A program made the translations under genes and the position numbers. A model generated the notes under the pieces. The model was not told where the DNA came from, made no database searches, and saw nothing but the letters and a program-made list of their open reading frames with translations. Below, one piece after another: positions 1 to 7,440 of a DNA stretch of 11,471 nt; positions within the stretch are counted from its first letter, which is position 1; every line of letters begins with the position of its first letter. The DNA comes from CAZAGT01 sp964484515 (lineage in GTDB: Bacteria; Desulfobacterota; DSM-4660; Desulfatiglandales; HGW-15). The stretch spans positions 1 through 11,471 of the forward strand of contig CAZAGT010000154.1 in the NCBI GenBank assembly GCA_964484515.1, written 5' to 3'.

Positions 1-766
1 GTCCGAGCTCCTTGCACTGCGCCATGGAGGCGATGAAATTCAAACCGATCGGCTTGACCGCGGGGCCGGACGTCCCACTAATGGCGGCCTTGCCGAAGAC
101 ATTCGGGGTCGGCACGAAGTCATCCAGTCCGATCCCTGAGATCCCCCGGACCGTGTTGATCGCCGATATGCCGTCTGCTCCGCCTCTGGCGGCATACATC
201 GCCGCCTCGGTCATGTCCGTGATATTGGGTGTCAACTTGGCAATCACCGGGATGGTCACATGCTTCTTGACCGCGGCCGTGAATCCCTCGATGAGATGAA
301 AGGCCTGACCGACCTTATGTCCCGATCCTTCGATACACATGTGGGGACAGGAGAAATTCAGCTCCAACATATCGGCCCCATGGTCTTCGGCCGCTTGGGA
401 GACGTAGGCCCACTCATCCTCAAAGAATCCCATCACACTCGCAACGATCGGGTGGTCGGGATAGTGTTTCTTCAGGTACAGGAATTCCATGAGATTGTGT
501 TTCAGAGGTCGATCCGAAATCATCTCCACATTCTGAACGGCCATCGCCTTCCTGCTGCCGTAATGGATGCAGTGCATCCGGGGTGACGGATGAATGATCG
601 GCAGGCGATCCGAATTGAGCGTCTTGAAAACGACGCCGCTCCATCCCGCTGCAAACGCCCGCGCGACCATCTCCGCACTGTTTGAGACCGGAGATGAGGA
701 CAGCAGGAACGGGTTTTTGAAAGAAGTACCGCAAAACTCGATAGACAAATCGACATTCTGAGTCAC
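1..766 (-). CDS. preA: NAD-dependent dihydropyrimidine dehydrogenase, PreA-type FMN subunit (3' end outside window)
   Basis: The open frame on the minus strand starts at GTG 766-764 and runs off the left edge, giving 255 visible residues. It has no stop in the window. The start follows a GGAG site that overlaps the preT stop. The sequence is a PreA/dihydroorotate-dehydrogenase-type FMN barrel: FCGTSFKNPF (residues 11-20), GWSGVVFKT (41-49), NFSCPH (137-142), AKLTPN (176-181), then a GGADGISAINT segment. The E. coli protein is about 411 residues and ends in a ferredoxin domain, so roughly 155 residues including that domain should lie outside the window. In E. coli, PreT-PreA reduces uracil and thymine with NADH and can run in reverse. 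The active-site loop reads GSGHKVGQ (147-154), with no Cys at the position of the mammalian catalytic Cys; as I recall, the E. coli protein also lacks it. Family assignment is secure, substrate less so. Confidence 0.9.
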   Translation of the reverse strand, partial: MTQNVDLSIEFCGTSFKNPFLLSSSPVSNSAEMVARAFAAGWSGVVFKTLNSDRLPIIHPSPRMHCIHYGSRKAMAVQNVEMISDRPLKHNLMEFLYLKKHYPDHPIVASVMGFFEDEWAYVSQAAEDHGADMLELNFSCPHMCIEGSGHKVGQAFHLIEGFTAAVKKHVTIPVIAKLTPNITDMTEAAMYAARGGADGISAINTVRGISGIGLDDFVPTPNVFGKAAISGTSGPAVKPIGLNFIASMAQCKELG

Positions 767-777
767 GATGATTTCTC

Positions 778-2130
778 CTATCCGTTCAAGTAGGCCTTGA
801 TTGCGCGGGCCGCAATCTTCCCATCCTGGACCGCCTGAACAACGAGGCCCGGTCCCCGAACAATGTCACCACCGGCAAAGATCCCCGGGGCCGTCGTCTT
901 CCCGGTTTCAGGTTCTACTTTGATGAGCCCGTTTTCGTGGACGGCCACATGCGGATACCAATCGCGCGCGACCTCCGGCGCTCTGTTGCCGATGGCCTCA
1001 ATCACCAGATCGACCTGCAGGACCCATTCGGAGCCCGCGATCGACTCAGGCCTTCTTCGCCCCGAGCTATCGGGCTCCCCCAACCGCGTCCGCACGAGTT
1101 TGACACCCTGCATGCCCTTCTGAGCGGCGGTGAGATAATCAACCGGTTGGTTGAGTAATAGAAAATGAATGCCGGCCTCCTGAGCCGCGATGCGCTCCTC
1201 AGCGTCGGCGGGCATCTGACGGTAAGAGCGGCGGTAGATGAGGTAGACGTCTCCGGCGCCGAATCTGACGGCGGATTCCGCGCAATCTATAGCCACTGAA
1301 CCGCCACCGATAACGGCGACGGCCTTCCCTTCTATGGTCCTCACCACCTCGTCGAGACGGCCGTCCCGCAACGATTCCAGGTAGGCTACGGACGACAACA
1401 AGCCTTCAGTATGTCCGACATTTGGACTCAGGCTTGTCGCCTCCCAGAGCCCGGGGGCCAAAAAGACCGCGTCGTATCCCTTCTGAAGTAGCTTTTCTGC
1501 GCCTCCGCGGCCTTGAATCGGCGTGTTACATTGAAACGTGACACCAAGGCCGCTGATATCCTCCAGTTCGTGCTCCAGGAAATCCAAGTCAAAACGGTAG
1601 GGCACCACACCGTAGCGCAAGACACCACCGGGTTCGGGGCGCGCTTCAAAGACCGTGGTCTGGTAGCCGTCCCGCGCCAACTGGGCTGCGCAGCTCAGAC
1701 CACCCGGCCCGGACCCCACGATGGCGACCTTCTCCGGCCTCGATCGGGGCTTCCCAAAAACCTTGAAACCCCTCTGCCAGGCGTGCTCGATGAGAAACCG
1801 TTGGATTTGACCGATTTGAATAGGTCGATCAACGCCTTCAGGACGGTTCTCCGAGGCGAATCGGGCGCTGCATCGTTCCTCGCAGAGGATCTGAGTGGGG
1901 CACAAAACGCCGCACGCCCCTCCCAGGATATTATTCTGTTTGATGGTACGGATGGCGCCGCTGATATTCTTGAATCGCAGTTTGCGGATGAACTCCGCTG
2001 GCTGGGTTCTGGCCGGGCAACCCGCCGAGCAGGGCGCATCGTGACAGAGCAGACACCGATCGGCCTCGGCCACCGCCTGAGCCCAACCAAATCCCTTGCC
2101 CATTTTGCTGAAGTGATCCCTCTGATTCAA
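778..2130 (-). CDS. preT: PreT-type NAD(P)H-dependent FeS flavoprotein (GltD-like small subunit)
   Basis: This 450-residue protein is the electron-input partner of PreA. The family takes electrons from NAD(P)H through FAD and passes them to FeS clusters. The N-terminal domain carries two Cys sets, C26/C29/C34/C38 and C73/C77/C83/C87, expected to bind two [4Fe-4S] clusters. The first FAD-binding glycine motif is GSGPGG (139-144), followed by an acidic strand end and a PGG turn. The NAD(P)-binding motif is GGGSVA (275-280). A C-terminal AGGD-type FAD motif with VVQAVQDGKIAA follows. The start is TTG 2130-2128, chosen because an AGGAGGAG site lies five bases upstream; an in-frame ATG nine codons later lacks such a site. 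E. coli PreT is about 412 residues, so this copy is slightly longer. GltD and NfnB-like proteins share the fold, but the adjacent preA fixes the assignment. The preA start lies 11 bases after this stop, so co-translation is likely. Confidence 0.9.
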   Translation of the reverse strand: MNQRDHFSKMGKGFGWAQAVAEADRCLLCHDAPCSAGCPARTQPAEFIRKLRFKNISGAIRTIKQNNILGGACGVLCPTQILCEERCSARFASENRPEGVDRPIQIGQIQRFLIEHAWQRGFKVFGKPRSRPEKVAIVGSGPGGLSCAAQLARDGYQTTVFEARPEPGGVLRYGVVPYRFDLDFLEHELEDISGLGVTFQCNTPIQGRGGAEKLLQKGYDAVFLAPGLWEATSLSPNVGHTEGLLSSVAYLESLRDGRLDEVVRTIEGKAVAVIGGGSVAIDCAESAVRFGAGDVYLIYRRSYRQMPADAEERIAAQEAGIHFLLLNQPVDYLTAAQKGMQGVKLVRTRLGEPDSSGRRRPESIAGSEWVLQVDLVIEAIGNRAPEVARDWYPHVAVHENGLIKVEPETGKTTAPGIFAGGDIVRGPGLVVQAVQDGKIAARAIKAYLNG

Positions 2131-2256
2131 ATGCTCTCCTCCTATTCCGAAACTGCTAAACCGCGAAACGCTCCTCGCTGTGAACCTTCAACAAGATGAA
2201 TGCCGATTCGGACTTGCCGCAGACCGCGCCCAAAATGAACCGTGGGGTTCACAGTC
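2131..2256. promoter_or_regulatory. Divergent preT/upp control region with repeated TGAACC half-sites
   Basis: The sequence TGAACC-GTGG-GGTTCA at 2236-2251 is a perfect six-base inverted repeat with a four-base centre. It ends five bases before the -35 box of the upp promoter. A third copy, TGTGAACC at 2179-2186, is an inverted match to GGTTCACA at 2246-2253 and lies about 50 bases upstream of the preT start. The arrangement looks like a bipartite operator that could serve both directions. No regulator gene is in the window and I recognise no known consensus. No convincing promoter for preT was found here. Confidence 0.4.
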
Positions 2257-2285
2257 TTGACACAAACCGTATACTTGCCTATAGC
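2257..2285 (+). promoter_or_regulatory. Sigma70-type promoter for upp
   Basis: TTGACA at 2257-2262 matches the -35 consensus perfectly. A 17-base spacer leads to TATAGC at 2280-2285 as the -10 box. Transcription would start near 2292, giving a leader of about 70 bases before the GTG of upp. Confidence 0.7.
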
Positions 2286-2360
2286 GAAGCTGTCGAAAAA
2301 CCTTTTCTCTGAAATTCTTGTGGCTCTGGTTCTGTTAACCTCAAAAAGAAGGAGGTCGTC

Positions 2361-2987
2361 GTGCCGGTTCATGTGGTTGAGCATCCGCTTATTAAGCACA
2401 AATTGGCCCTGATGAGGGAGCATGATGTAACGACAAAGGATTTTCGCGATCTTGCCTCCGAACTGGCAAACCTACTAACCTATGAAGCCACCAAGAACCT
2501 GGAAACAGAGACGAAGACCGTCCAGGGGTGGGCCGGACCCATCAAGGTTGAAAAGATAAAGGGCAAAAAGATTACCGTGGTTCCCATTTTGAGAGCGGGT
2601 CTCGGCATGATGGACGGCGTTTTGAATCTTATTCCGTCAGCCAAGGTGAGCGTCGTCGGGCTCTATCGAAATGAAGAAACCCTTGAGCCGGTAAAATACT
2701 ACGTCAAAATGACAAGTCAAATGGAAGAACGCATTGCCCTCATCTTAGATCCGATGCTGGCTACGGGCGGAACCGTGGTGGCCACCATCGACCTCATAAA
2801 AGAATCCGGCTGTAAGCAGATCAAAGGCATCTTCGCCGTTGCGGCGCCTGAGGGAATCAAGACCGTCGAGGATGTTCATCCGGACGTTGAGCTCTATGTG
2901 GCGGCGATTGACGAGAATCTGAATGATGTCGGATATATCATACCCGGCCTGGGCGATGCGGGGGATAAAATTTTTGGGACCAAGTAG
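2361..2987 (+). CDS. upp: Uracil phosphoribosyltransferase
   Basis: The enzyme makes UMP and pyrophosphate from uracil and PRPP in the cytoplasm (pyrimidine salvage). The product has 208 residues, the usual length for the family. Diagnostic segments are VPILRAGLGM (74-83), the PRPP-binding loop DPMLATGGT (130-138) and the C-terminal uracil-binding segment GYIIPGLGDAGD (191-202). The start is GTG at 2361, placed by the strong AAGGAGG site ending six bases upstream; no ATG in the right position competes. It is transcribed away from preT-preA, so uracil salvage and uracil reduction or formation are coded back to back. No good Rho-independent terminator follows the stop. Confidence 0.97.
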   Translation: MPVHVVEHPLIKHKLALMREHDVTTKDFRDLASELANLLTYEATKNLETETKTVQGWAGPIKVEKIKGKKITVVPILRAGLGMMDGVLNLIPSAKVSVVGLYRNEETLEPVKYYVKMTSQMEERIALILDPMLATGGTVVATIDLIKESGCKQIKGIFAVAAPEGIKTVEDVHPDVELYVAAIDENLNDVGYIIPGLGDAGDKIFGTK

Positions 2988-3025
2988 TGTCCCACCTGAA
3001 ATAAAACGTAGGACCACAACAACAA

Positions 3026-3041
3026 AGGCCCCTCGAAGCCT
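3026..3041 (-). terminator. Weak terminator-like hairpin after the lipoprotein gene
   Basis: Read on the minus strand, AGGC and GCCT flank an eight-base loop and are followed by TTTGTTGTTGTGG. The stem has only four pairs and the T tract is broken. It lies about 55 bases past the lipoprotein stop, the right place for a terminator, but the structure is poor. Confidence 0.2.
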
Positions 3042-3096
3042 GAAACAGCGCGTCAACGTCTGTGTCTCAAGGGCCCGAAGGAGCCGTACCGCGGAC

Positions 3097-3450
3097 TCAC
3101 AAAGTGCGCATCAAAGTGAGTTGTCCCGAACCGGGTCGCTCGATCACCAGGTCACCGGCCTGCAATAGGGGCAATTGAGTGAGATCGGATTCGCCGACCT
3201 TGCGAAACTTGATGAGCGTCGCAGCCGTTATGGTGTATATGTTGGTATAATCATTGATTTCGATATCCGGCTTTTGATCCGGCTGCATAAAGAACGTCTC
3301 CGGGACTATGGAAAACGTCTCGATCTGAATGAATTGTTGCGCTTCCGCATCGCCGACCTCGCCTGTGCAGCCGGCGAGCATGAGTATCAAGATCATCACG
3401 CAAGCTGCCAGAAAGCCTGCTATCGTTCCCTCACCTGCTCTTTGCTTCAT
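3097..3450 (-). CDS. Small predicted lipoprotein of unknown function
   Basis: The product has 117 residues and matches no family I recognise. Residues 1-28 form a type II signal peptide: a short basic start (MKQR), a hydrophobic run around 12-26 and the lipobox LAGC, with lipidation expected at C28. The mature part is about 90 residues, without further Cys, and looks like a small mostly beta domain. The frame is open 20 codons further upstream, but ATG 3450-3448 is preferred because it gives a normal signal peptide and has a GGAGGAG site about nine bases before it. The Thr after the Cys gives no inner-membrane retention signal, so outer-membrane placement is plausible by E. coli rules. The gene is isolated: convergent with upp and separated by about 390 bases from the upstream CoA ligase. 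Confidence 0.75.
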   Translation of the reverse strand: MKQRAGEGTIAGFLAACVMILILMLAGCTGEVGDAEAQQFIQIETFSIVPETFFMQPDQKPDIEINDYTNIYTITAATLIKFRKVGESDLTQLPLLQAGDLVIERPGSGQLTLMRTL

Positions 3451-3469
3451 AGCTGTTGGCTCCTCCGTG

Positions 3470-3500
3470 TTGCGGGCCGATAAGTCGTAGTAGCCCGCAA
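3470..3500 (-). repeat. Inverted repeat in the lipoprotein gene leader
   Basis: TTGCGGGC (3470-3477) and GCCCGCAA (3493-3500) are perfect eight-base arms around a 15-base spacer. They lie about 20 bases upstream of the lipoprotein start, just before the ribosome binding site. It could be an operator or a leader hairpin. It lacks a T tract, so it is not an ordinary terminator. Confidence 0.5.
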
Positions 3501-3839
3501 AGAATAACACAATAGCACCATGAAAGTGCTACTCACGGGACTATCAGGCCCTCATGGGGCGTCTACATCCAGTGCCAAAGGGCCTTTCAGCGTATACTTG
3601 GATTAAAAAACAGGACCGGGTGGAAGAAAAGGCGGATTTTCTTGATGACGGAATGGGTATTGATGTTACCCACTTTGCCACTGTACGAAACAAATGGCAT
3701 TTATGGTTTTCCCTCAACGAACTGCGATACACTTCGCAAGTCTTACCTTGACGAAGGCAAAAGGATTCCGATATGTCCTCGTCGTCCTCAGTTCTTTACA
3801 ACCCGCACCGTGCTTGCCTGTGCTGGAAATACCAGGGGA
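3501..3839. other. Gap without a convincing gene
   Basis: Short open frames of 60-80 codons occur on both strands but overlap each other, lack good ribosome binding sites and resemble nothing I know. The region holds two small perfect inverted repeats: TAGCAC/GTGCTA at 3513-3518 and 3526-3531, and TGGGTA/TACCCA at 3654-3659 and 3667-3672, each with a seven-base loop. The first could help end transcripts from the CoA ligase side or belong to the lipoprotein promoter. It may be a remnant of lost DNA; nothing firmer can be said. Confidence 0.4.
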
Positions 3840-5339
3840 TCAATTCGGTCGGAATTTTCTCAGTTCGCGCTTTAAGATCTTGCCTTGGGGCGTCTTCGGA
3901 AGCTCCTCCATGATGATAATCCTTTTCGGGGCCTTGTAGGACGCCATCTTTTCTTTGCAGAAATGGATCAATTCATCTTCGGAGGACGTTCTGTCTTCTC
4001 TCAGCTTGATGAATGCCGTCACGGCTTCCCCATATTCTTCATGGGGCATCCCCACGACACTGCATTCCTCGATCACCTCATGGGTGTAGAGGACCTCCTC
4101 CACCTCCCTGGGATACACGTTCAATCCCCCACTGATGATCACGTCCTTCATTCGGTCGGTGATGTAAAGGTAACCTTCCTCATCAAGGAATCCGACATCT
4201 CCGGAGCGGAGCCAACCGTCCTTTATGGCTTTGCCGGTTTCATCCGGACGATTGTAATATCCCTTCATCACATTGGGGCCGCGTATCATGATTTCACCCT
4301 TCTCCCCCTGAGGAACCTCTGAGTCGGCTTCATTCACGATCTTCACTTCTACAACCCCGGCCGGGGTTCCCACAGACCCTATCTTATGGCGGTAAAGATG
4401 ATTGAATGTGACGAGGGATGATGTCTCGGTCATACCGTAGGCCTCGTGCATGTTCAGACCGAACGTATCCTTCCATTGCCGCACGATTTCGGAGGGCATG
4501 CTGGCAGCGGCGGAAAAAGAGTACTCTATGGATCTCAAATGTTTATGGCATTCAAGATGGTTGAGAAGACGAATATAGACGGTCGGCACGGCATATAGTC
4601 GGCTCACCTCGTTGGAGGCGATGGATGAAAGAATGGCGTCCATATCAAAACCCTTGTGCAACACAAGGGTCGCGCCGGCATATAAGCCTGAATTCATGAT
4701 GTGGTTGGAGGCAAAAACATGGTTCAAGGGCATGAAACAGAGACTCCGATCAGCGCCAACCATCCTCTCGTGAAAGCATACGTTTTGGGCGGTATAGAGT
4801 AGGTTCTGGTGCGTAAGCATTGCTCCCTTGGGGGTCCCCGTCGTCCCACCGGTGTAAAGGATGGCGCATGTGTCGCCCGGTTCGCAATCGACAATCCGCG
4901 CCGGCTCGGCACCGGCTCCCTTGGTTTCGCATAACAATGAGAGCGTGTCGTCCTCCTCAATGAGGAGCACGTCATGGAGGTGCGGGAGTTCTTCGCGTGG
5001 AGGTACATGTGCGAAATGGGCTTCGGTGGTAACCATCAGGACCGGCTCGGAATCATTGATCCTATGTTCCAGTTCGTAGCTTTTGTAAGCGGCACTCATA
5101 CAGACCACCGTCGCTCCCAATGCGATGACGCCATAATAGAGCATAAGCCATTCGGGTCGGTTGTCGGCGTAGAGGGCCACTCTGTCACCCTTGCTAATGC
5201 CCCGTCCTCCTAAATAGGATGCGACACAGTGAATGCATGCATTCAACTCCCTGTAGGTAAATGCCTTGTCCTCAAATACCAAAGCCTCCCTTTCGGGGAA
5301 ATAGGTGGCTCCCCAATTGATGATATTAGCGAGGTTCAC
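3840..5339 (-). CDS. AMP-forming acyl-CoA synthetase (fatty or organic acid-CoA ligase)
   Basis: This 499-residue class I adenylate-forming enzyme activates a carboxylic acid with ATP and CoA to acyl-CoA, AMP and pyrophosphate. All core motifs are intact: the P-loop YTGGTTGTPKG (162-172), YGMTET (301-306), SGD (379-381), the hinge segment ITDRMKDVIISGG (393-405) and the lysine of PQGKIL (K487) that drives adenylation. The family includes long-chain fatty acid, aromatic acid and short-chain acid ligases; the sequence does not fix the substrate. There is no signal peptide or membrane segment, so it is cytosolic. The start is GTG 5339-5337, matching the usual MNLAN-like opening, but no ribosome binding site is visible. 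It lies 155 bases after dctM on the same strand, suggesting that its substrate is what the transporter imports. Confidence 0.92.
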   Translation of the reverse strand: MNLANIINWGATYFPEREALVFEDKAFTYRELNACIHCVASYLGGRGISKGDRVALYADNRPEWLMLYYGVIALGATVVCMSAAYKSYELEHRINDSEPVLMVTTEAHFAHVPPREELPHLHDVLLIEEDDTLSLLCETKGAGAEPARIVDCEPGDTCAILYTGGTTGTPKGAMLTHQNLLYTAQNVCFHERMVGADRSLCFMPLNHVFASNHIMNSGLYAGATLVLHKGFDMDAILSSIASNEVSRLYAVPTVYIRLLNHLECHKHLRSIEYSFSAAASMPSEIVRQWKDTFGLNMHEAYGMTETSSLVTFNHLYRHKIGSVGTPAGVVEVKIVNEADSEVPQGEKGEIMIRGPNVMKGYYNRPDETGKAIKDGWLRSGDVGFLDEEGYLYITDRMKDVIISGGLNVYPREVEEVLYTHEVIEECSVVGMPHEEYGEAVTAFIKLREDRTSSEDELIHFCKEKMASYKAPKRIIIMEELPKTPQGKILKRELRKFRPN

Positions 5340-5354
5340 CGGCGGTACCCATAG

Positions 5355-5360
5355 ATTATA
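5355..5360 (-). promoter_or_regulatory. Possible -10 box just upstream of the CoA ligase
   Basis: Read on the minus strand, TATAAT lies 15 bases upstream of the GTG start. If used, transcription would begin within about ten bases of the start codon, giving an almost leaderless mRNA, which would fit the missing ribosome binding site. The matching -35 region is poor (TAAACC at a 17-base spacing). Confidence 0.3.
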
Positions 5361-5464
5361 CGAGCCGCATCACTTTAGGTTTACGAAACAACTCAATCGG
5401 GATGCGCCCTCAATGAGTTTCAAGCAGCTGAACTGTTACTACGAGCCAGCTGCGGCCTGCTCTC

Positions 5465-5482
5465 AAAGACCGTTCAACGGTC
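5465..5482 (-). terminator. Hairpin after dctM, possible weak terminator
   Basis: On the minus strand, GACCG and CGGTC flank a TTGAA loop (inner bases could extend the pairing) and are followed by TTTGAG. It begins about 12 bases past the dctM stop. The T tract is short, so partial read-through into the CoA ligase is expected. Confidence 0.3.
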
Positions 5483-5494
5483 ATGGATTTGCGG

Positions 5495-6802
5495 CTAATT
5501 TGCACGCATATGGTATGGCAAAAACGTCGCGATGTCGGGGAAAATCGTTAGGATGACAATGGCCACCAGGGCGGCGATGGTAAAAGGCCAAATGCCGCAA
5601 AAAATAGTTGTTAACGGCACATCTGGAGCGGCCCCCTTGATCACAAAGACATTCAGACCGACAGGGGGGGTGATCAGGCCCACCTCCAAAACAATGACCA
5701 TCACGACGCCGAACCAGATAGGATCGAATCGCAATGCTTCAATGACCGGAAAGAGGATGGGCACGGTCAGAATCATGATGGCATAGCAGTCCATCACACA
5801 ACCCAGCGCTACGTATATCAGAACGATGACCGTCAGGATTAAGGGCCTTGGCAAGGGAAGTTCGGCCGTGAAATCTGCGAGCTCCATGGGTAGCCTCGTC
5901 AGCCCCAAGAAGGAAGAAAATATGTTTGCTCCAATAATGATCAAGAAGATCATGGCCGTCGTGTTCCCTGTCTCCTTGGGGGTCTGAATGAGGCTCCGCA
6001 TGGTCAGCTTTTTCTTGAGGAGGGCGAAAAGGAAGGCACCGCATGCACCAACACCGGCCGCTTCTGTGGGAGTGAAAACGCCCAAGTATATGCCTCCCAT
6101 CACGACGAAAAACAAAAGTAGCATGCCCCACGTGCCCCCTAAAGACGTGATCTTCGTCTTCCACGTCGTTGCAGGACCGCGGGGACCCATCTCCGGATTG
6201 AGTCTGCATTGAATATAGACGGCCAATATAAACAGGCCCGCCAGCAAGACTCCCGGAAAAAAGCCCGCCATAAAGAGCTTGCCGATCGACTGTTCCGTCA
6301 GGATGCCGTAAATGACAAATCCAATACTGGGGGGAATCAGGATTCCCAAGGTGCCGCCGGCGGCTATGCAGCCTGCGGACAACTTCGGATCATATTTGTA
6401 TTTGTTCATCTCGGGGATGGCGACCATCCCCATCGTGGCCCCTGTGGCCAGGGAAGAACCGCATACGGCTGCAAAACCCGAACAGGCCAAAATCGTCGCC
6501 ATGGCCAGCCCACCCCGAAAATGCCCCATCCAGGCATAGACCGTCTTGTAGATGTCACTGCTGATCCCCGAAACGAAGGCAAATTGGCCCATGAGAACGA
6601 AAAGGGGGATAACACTCAGGGTATAGGACGAACCCTCTGCCAGGGGAGTAATACCGAGAATGCTTATACCGGCCGGAACACCGACGATGAAGCACAATCC
6701 CAGGAACCCGATCAGGGCCATAGCCATTCCGATATACATCCTCAATGCCAGAAGAACGAACATCAGCGCGATTCCCACTATGCCGATCATCTCTGAACTC
6801 AT
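5495..6802 (-). CDS. dctM: TRAP transporter large permease subunit
   Basis: DctM is the membrane subunit that couples sodium flow to import of an organic acid handed over by DctP. From ATG 6802-6800 the product is 435 residues, the usual family length, with roughly a dozen hydrophobic segments. Family hallmarks include the glycine-rich stretch ATILACSGFAAVCGSS with TGATMGMVAIPEM, then GGTLGILIPPSIGFVIYGI, and GLITPPVGLNVFVIKG near the C-terminus. The frame is open 25 codons further upstream, but that part is hydrophilic and overlaps dctQ, so the internal ATG is preferred. This ATG overlaps the dctQ stop as ATGA, a classic sign of translational coupling. The coupling matters here because dctQ is frameshifted: early termination of dctQ translation could lower DctM synthesis. 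Confidence 0.93.
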   Translation of the reverse strand: MSSEMIGIVGIALMFVLLALRMYIGMAMALIGFLGLCFIVGVPAGISILGITPLAEGSSYTLSVIPLFVLMGQFAFVSGISSDIYKTVYAWMGHFRGGLAMATILACSGFAAVCGSSLATGATMGMVAIPEMNKYKYDPKLSAGCIAAGGTLGILIPPSIGFVIYGILTEQSIGKLFMAGFFPGVLLAGLFILAVYIQCRLNPEMGPRGPATTWKTKITSLGGTWGMLLLFFVVMGGIYLGVFTPTEAAGVGACGAFLFALLKKKLTMRSLIQTPKETGNTTAMIFLIIIGANIFSSFLGLTRLPMELADFTAELPLPRPLILTVIVLIYVALGCVMDCYAIMILTVPILFPVIEALRFDPIWFGVVMVIVLEVGLITPPVGLNVFVIKGAAPDVPLTTIFCGIWPFTIAALVAIVILTIFPDIATFLPYHMRAN

Positions 6803-7297
6803 GCCGCCGTATCCCTCTTCCTGCTCCCGAACAATCGGAGGAGATCCCTTATGTATTCGATGCACATGACCGCACAACCGATAACAAGAAAGAATACAAA
6901 AGGATAATCCGGAACCCCGAGGTTGGGGGAAGCCTCTCCCACCTCTCGTAATTCCACGGCTCTTTCAGTCCCCATCCACGTGATCAGGGCCATAAGCATG
7001 AGACAGATCGCGTGGTTGCAGAGTTCAATCCAAACCTGCATCTTCTTCGGAAAAAAGGCCACGACGAGATCAACGGACACATGAGATTTATGGGCCTGCG
7101 CGTATCCAAGAAAAGATCAGGATCAGCACCATGAATTCGGTCAGTTCAAACACGCCCAGGATGGGTGCATTGAAGACATAGCGGGCCACCACATCAGCCG
7201 TGGTTAGACCCATCATCATAAGGAGCACGATGGCCCCCAGATTGGCCAATAGAGAGCTGAGCCTCCCCATTTTGTCTGTAATGGTCTTAAGGTCCAT
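6799..7297 (-). pseudogene. dctQ: TRAP transporter small permease subunit, frameshifted
   Basis: Two adjacent frames together make one DctQ protein of about 165 residues with four membrane segments. The first frame starts at ATG 7297-7295 and reads through GVFELTEFMVLILIF, then goes out of register to a stop at 7088. The second frame supplies GYAQAHKSHVSVDLV and continues to a TGA at 6801-6799. Removing one T from the T4 run (plus-strand A4 at 7111-7114) joins them as IFLGYAQAHKSHVSVD, exactly what the family expects. No other damage is visible. A sequencing error is the simplest reading; a recent mutation or a +1 slip (TTT followed by T) is possible. DctQ normally forms the permease complex with DctM. 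It is 143 bases downstream of dctP and overlaps dctM by four bases. Confidence 0.85.
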
Positions 7298-7345
7298 GCC
7301 TTTCCAATCAGCCCCCTAGGCCGTCTATCGGGCGAAATCGAACAA

Positions 7346-7365
7346 GAAAAATCGGGGGCAACCCG
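7346..7365 (-). terminator. Terminator-like hairpin between dctP and dctQ
   Basis: On the minus strand, CGGG (7365-7362) and CCCG (7356-7353) flank a five-base loop and are followed by ATTTTTC. The stem is short, so it would be an attenuator rather than a full stop. Such sites often let the binding protein be made in excess over its permease. Confidence 0.35.
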
Positions 7366-7440
7366 GCGATCGGAATGCCCCTTCTCCTGGCCCCCATATT
7401 CATGACCACGATCCAACCCTCTCCCTGGTTGATTTGACCC

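Noticed and set aside
1513..2199. Plus-strand open frame of 228 codons opposite preT
   Set aside because: It is a shadow of preT, which has intact FeS, FAD and NAD(P) motifs.
2975..2994. TGGGAC/GTCCCA hairpin over the upp stop codon as a terminator
   Set aside because: It overlaps the stop codon and is followed by CCTGAAATAAAACG, without a T tract on the plus strand; on the minus strand A residues come first.
3554..3751. Plus-strand open frame of 65 codons
   Set aside because: It has no ribosome binding site of note and overlaps other equally weak frames; no evidence that it is expressed.
6209..6796. Plus-strand open frame of 195 codons opposite dctM
   Set aside because: The product is very hydrophilic with a composition typical of the complement of membrane-protein codons; dctM is certain.
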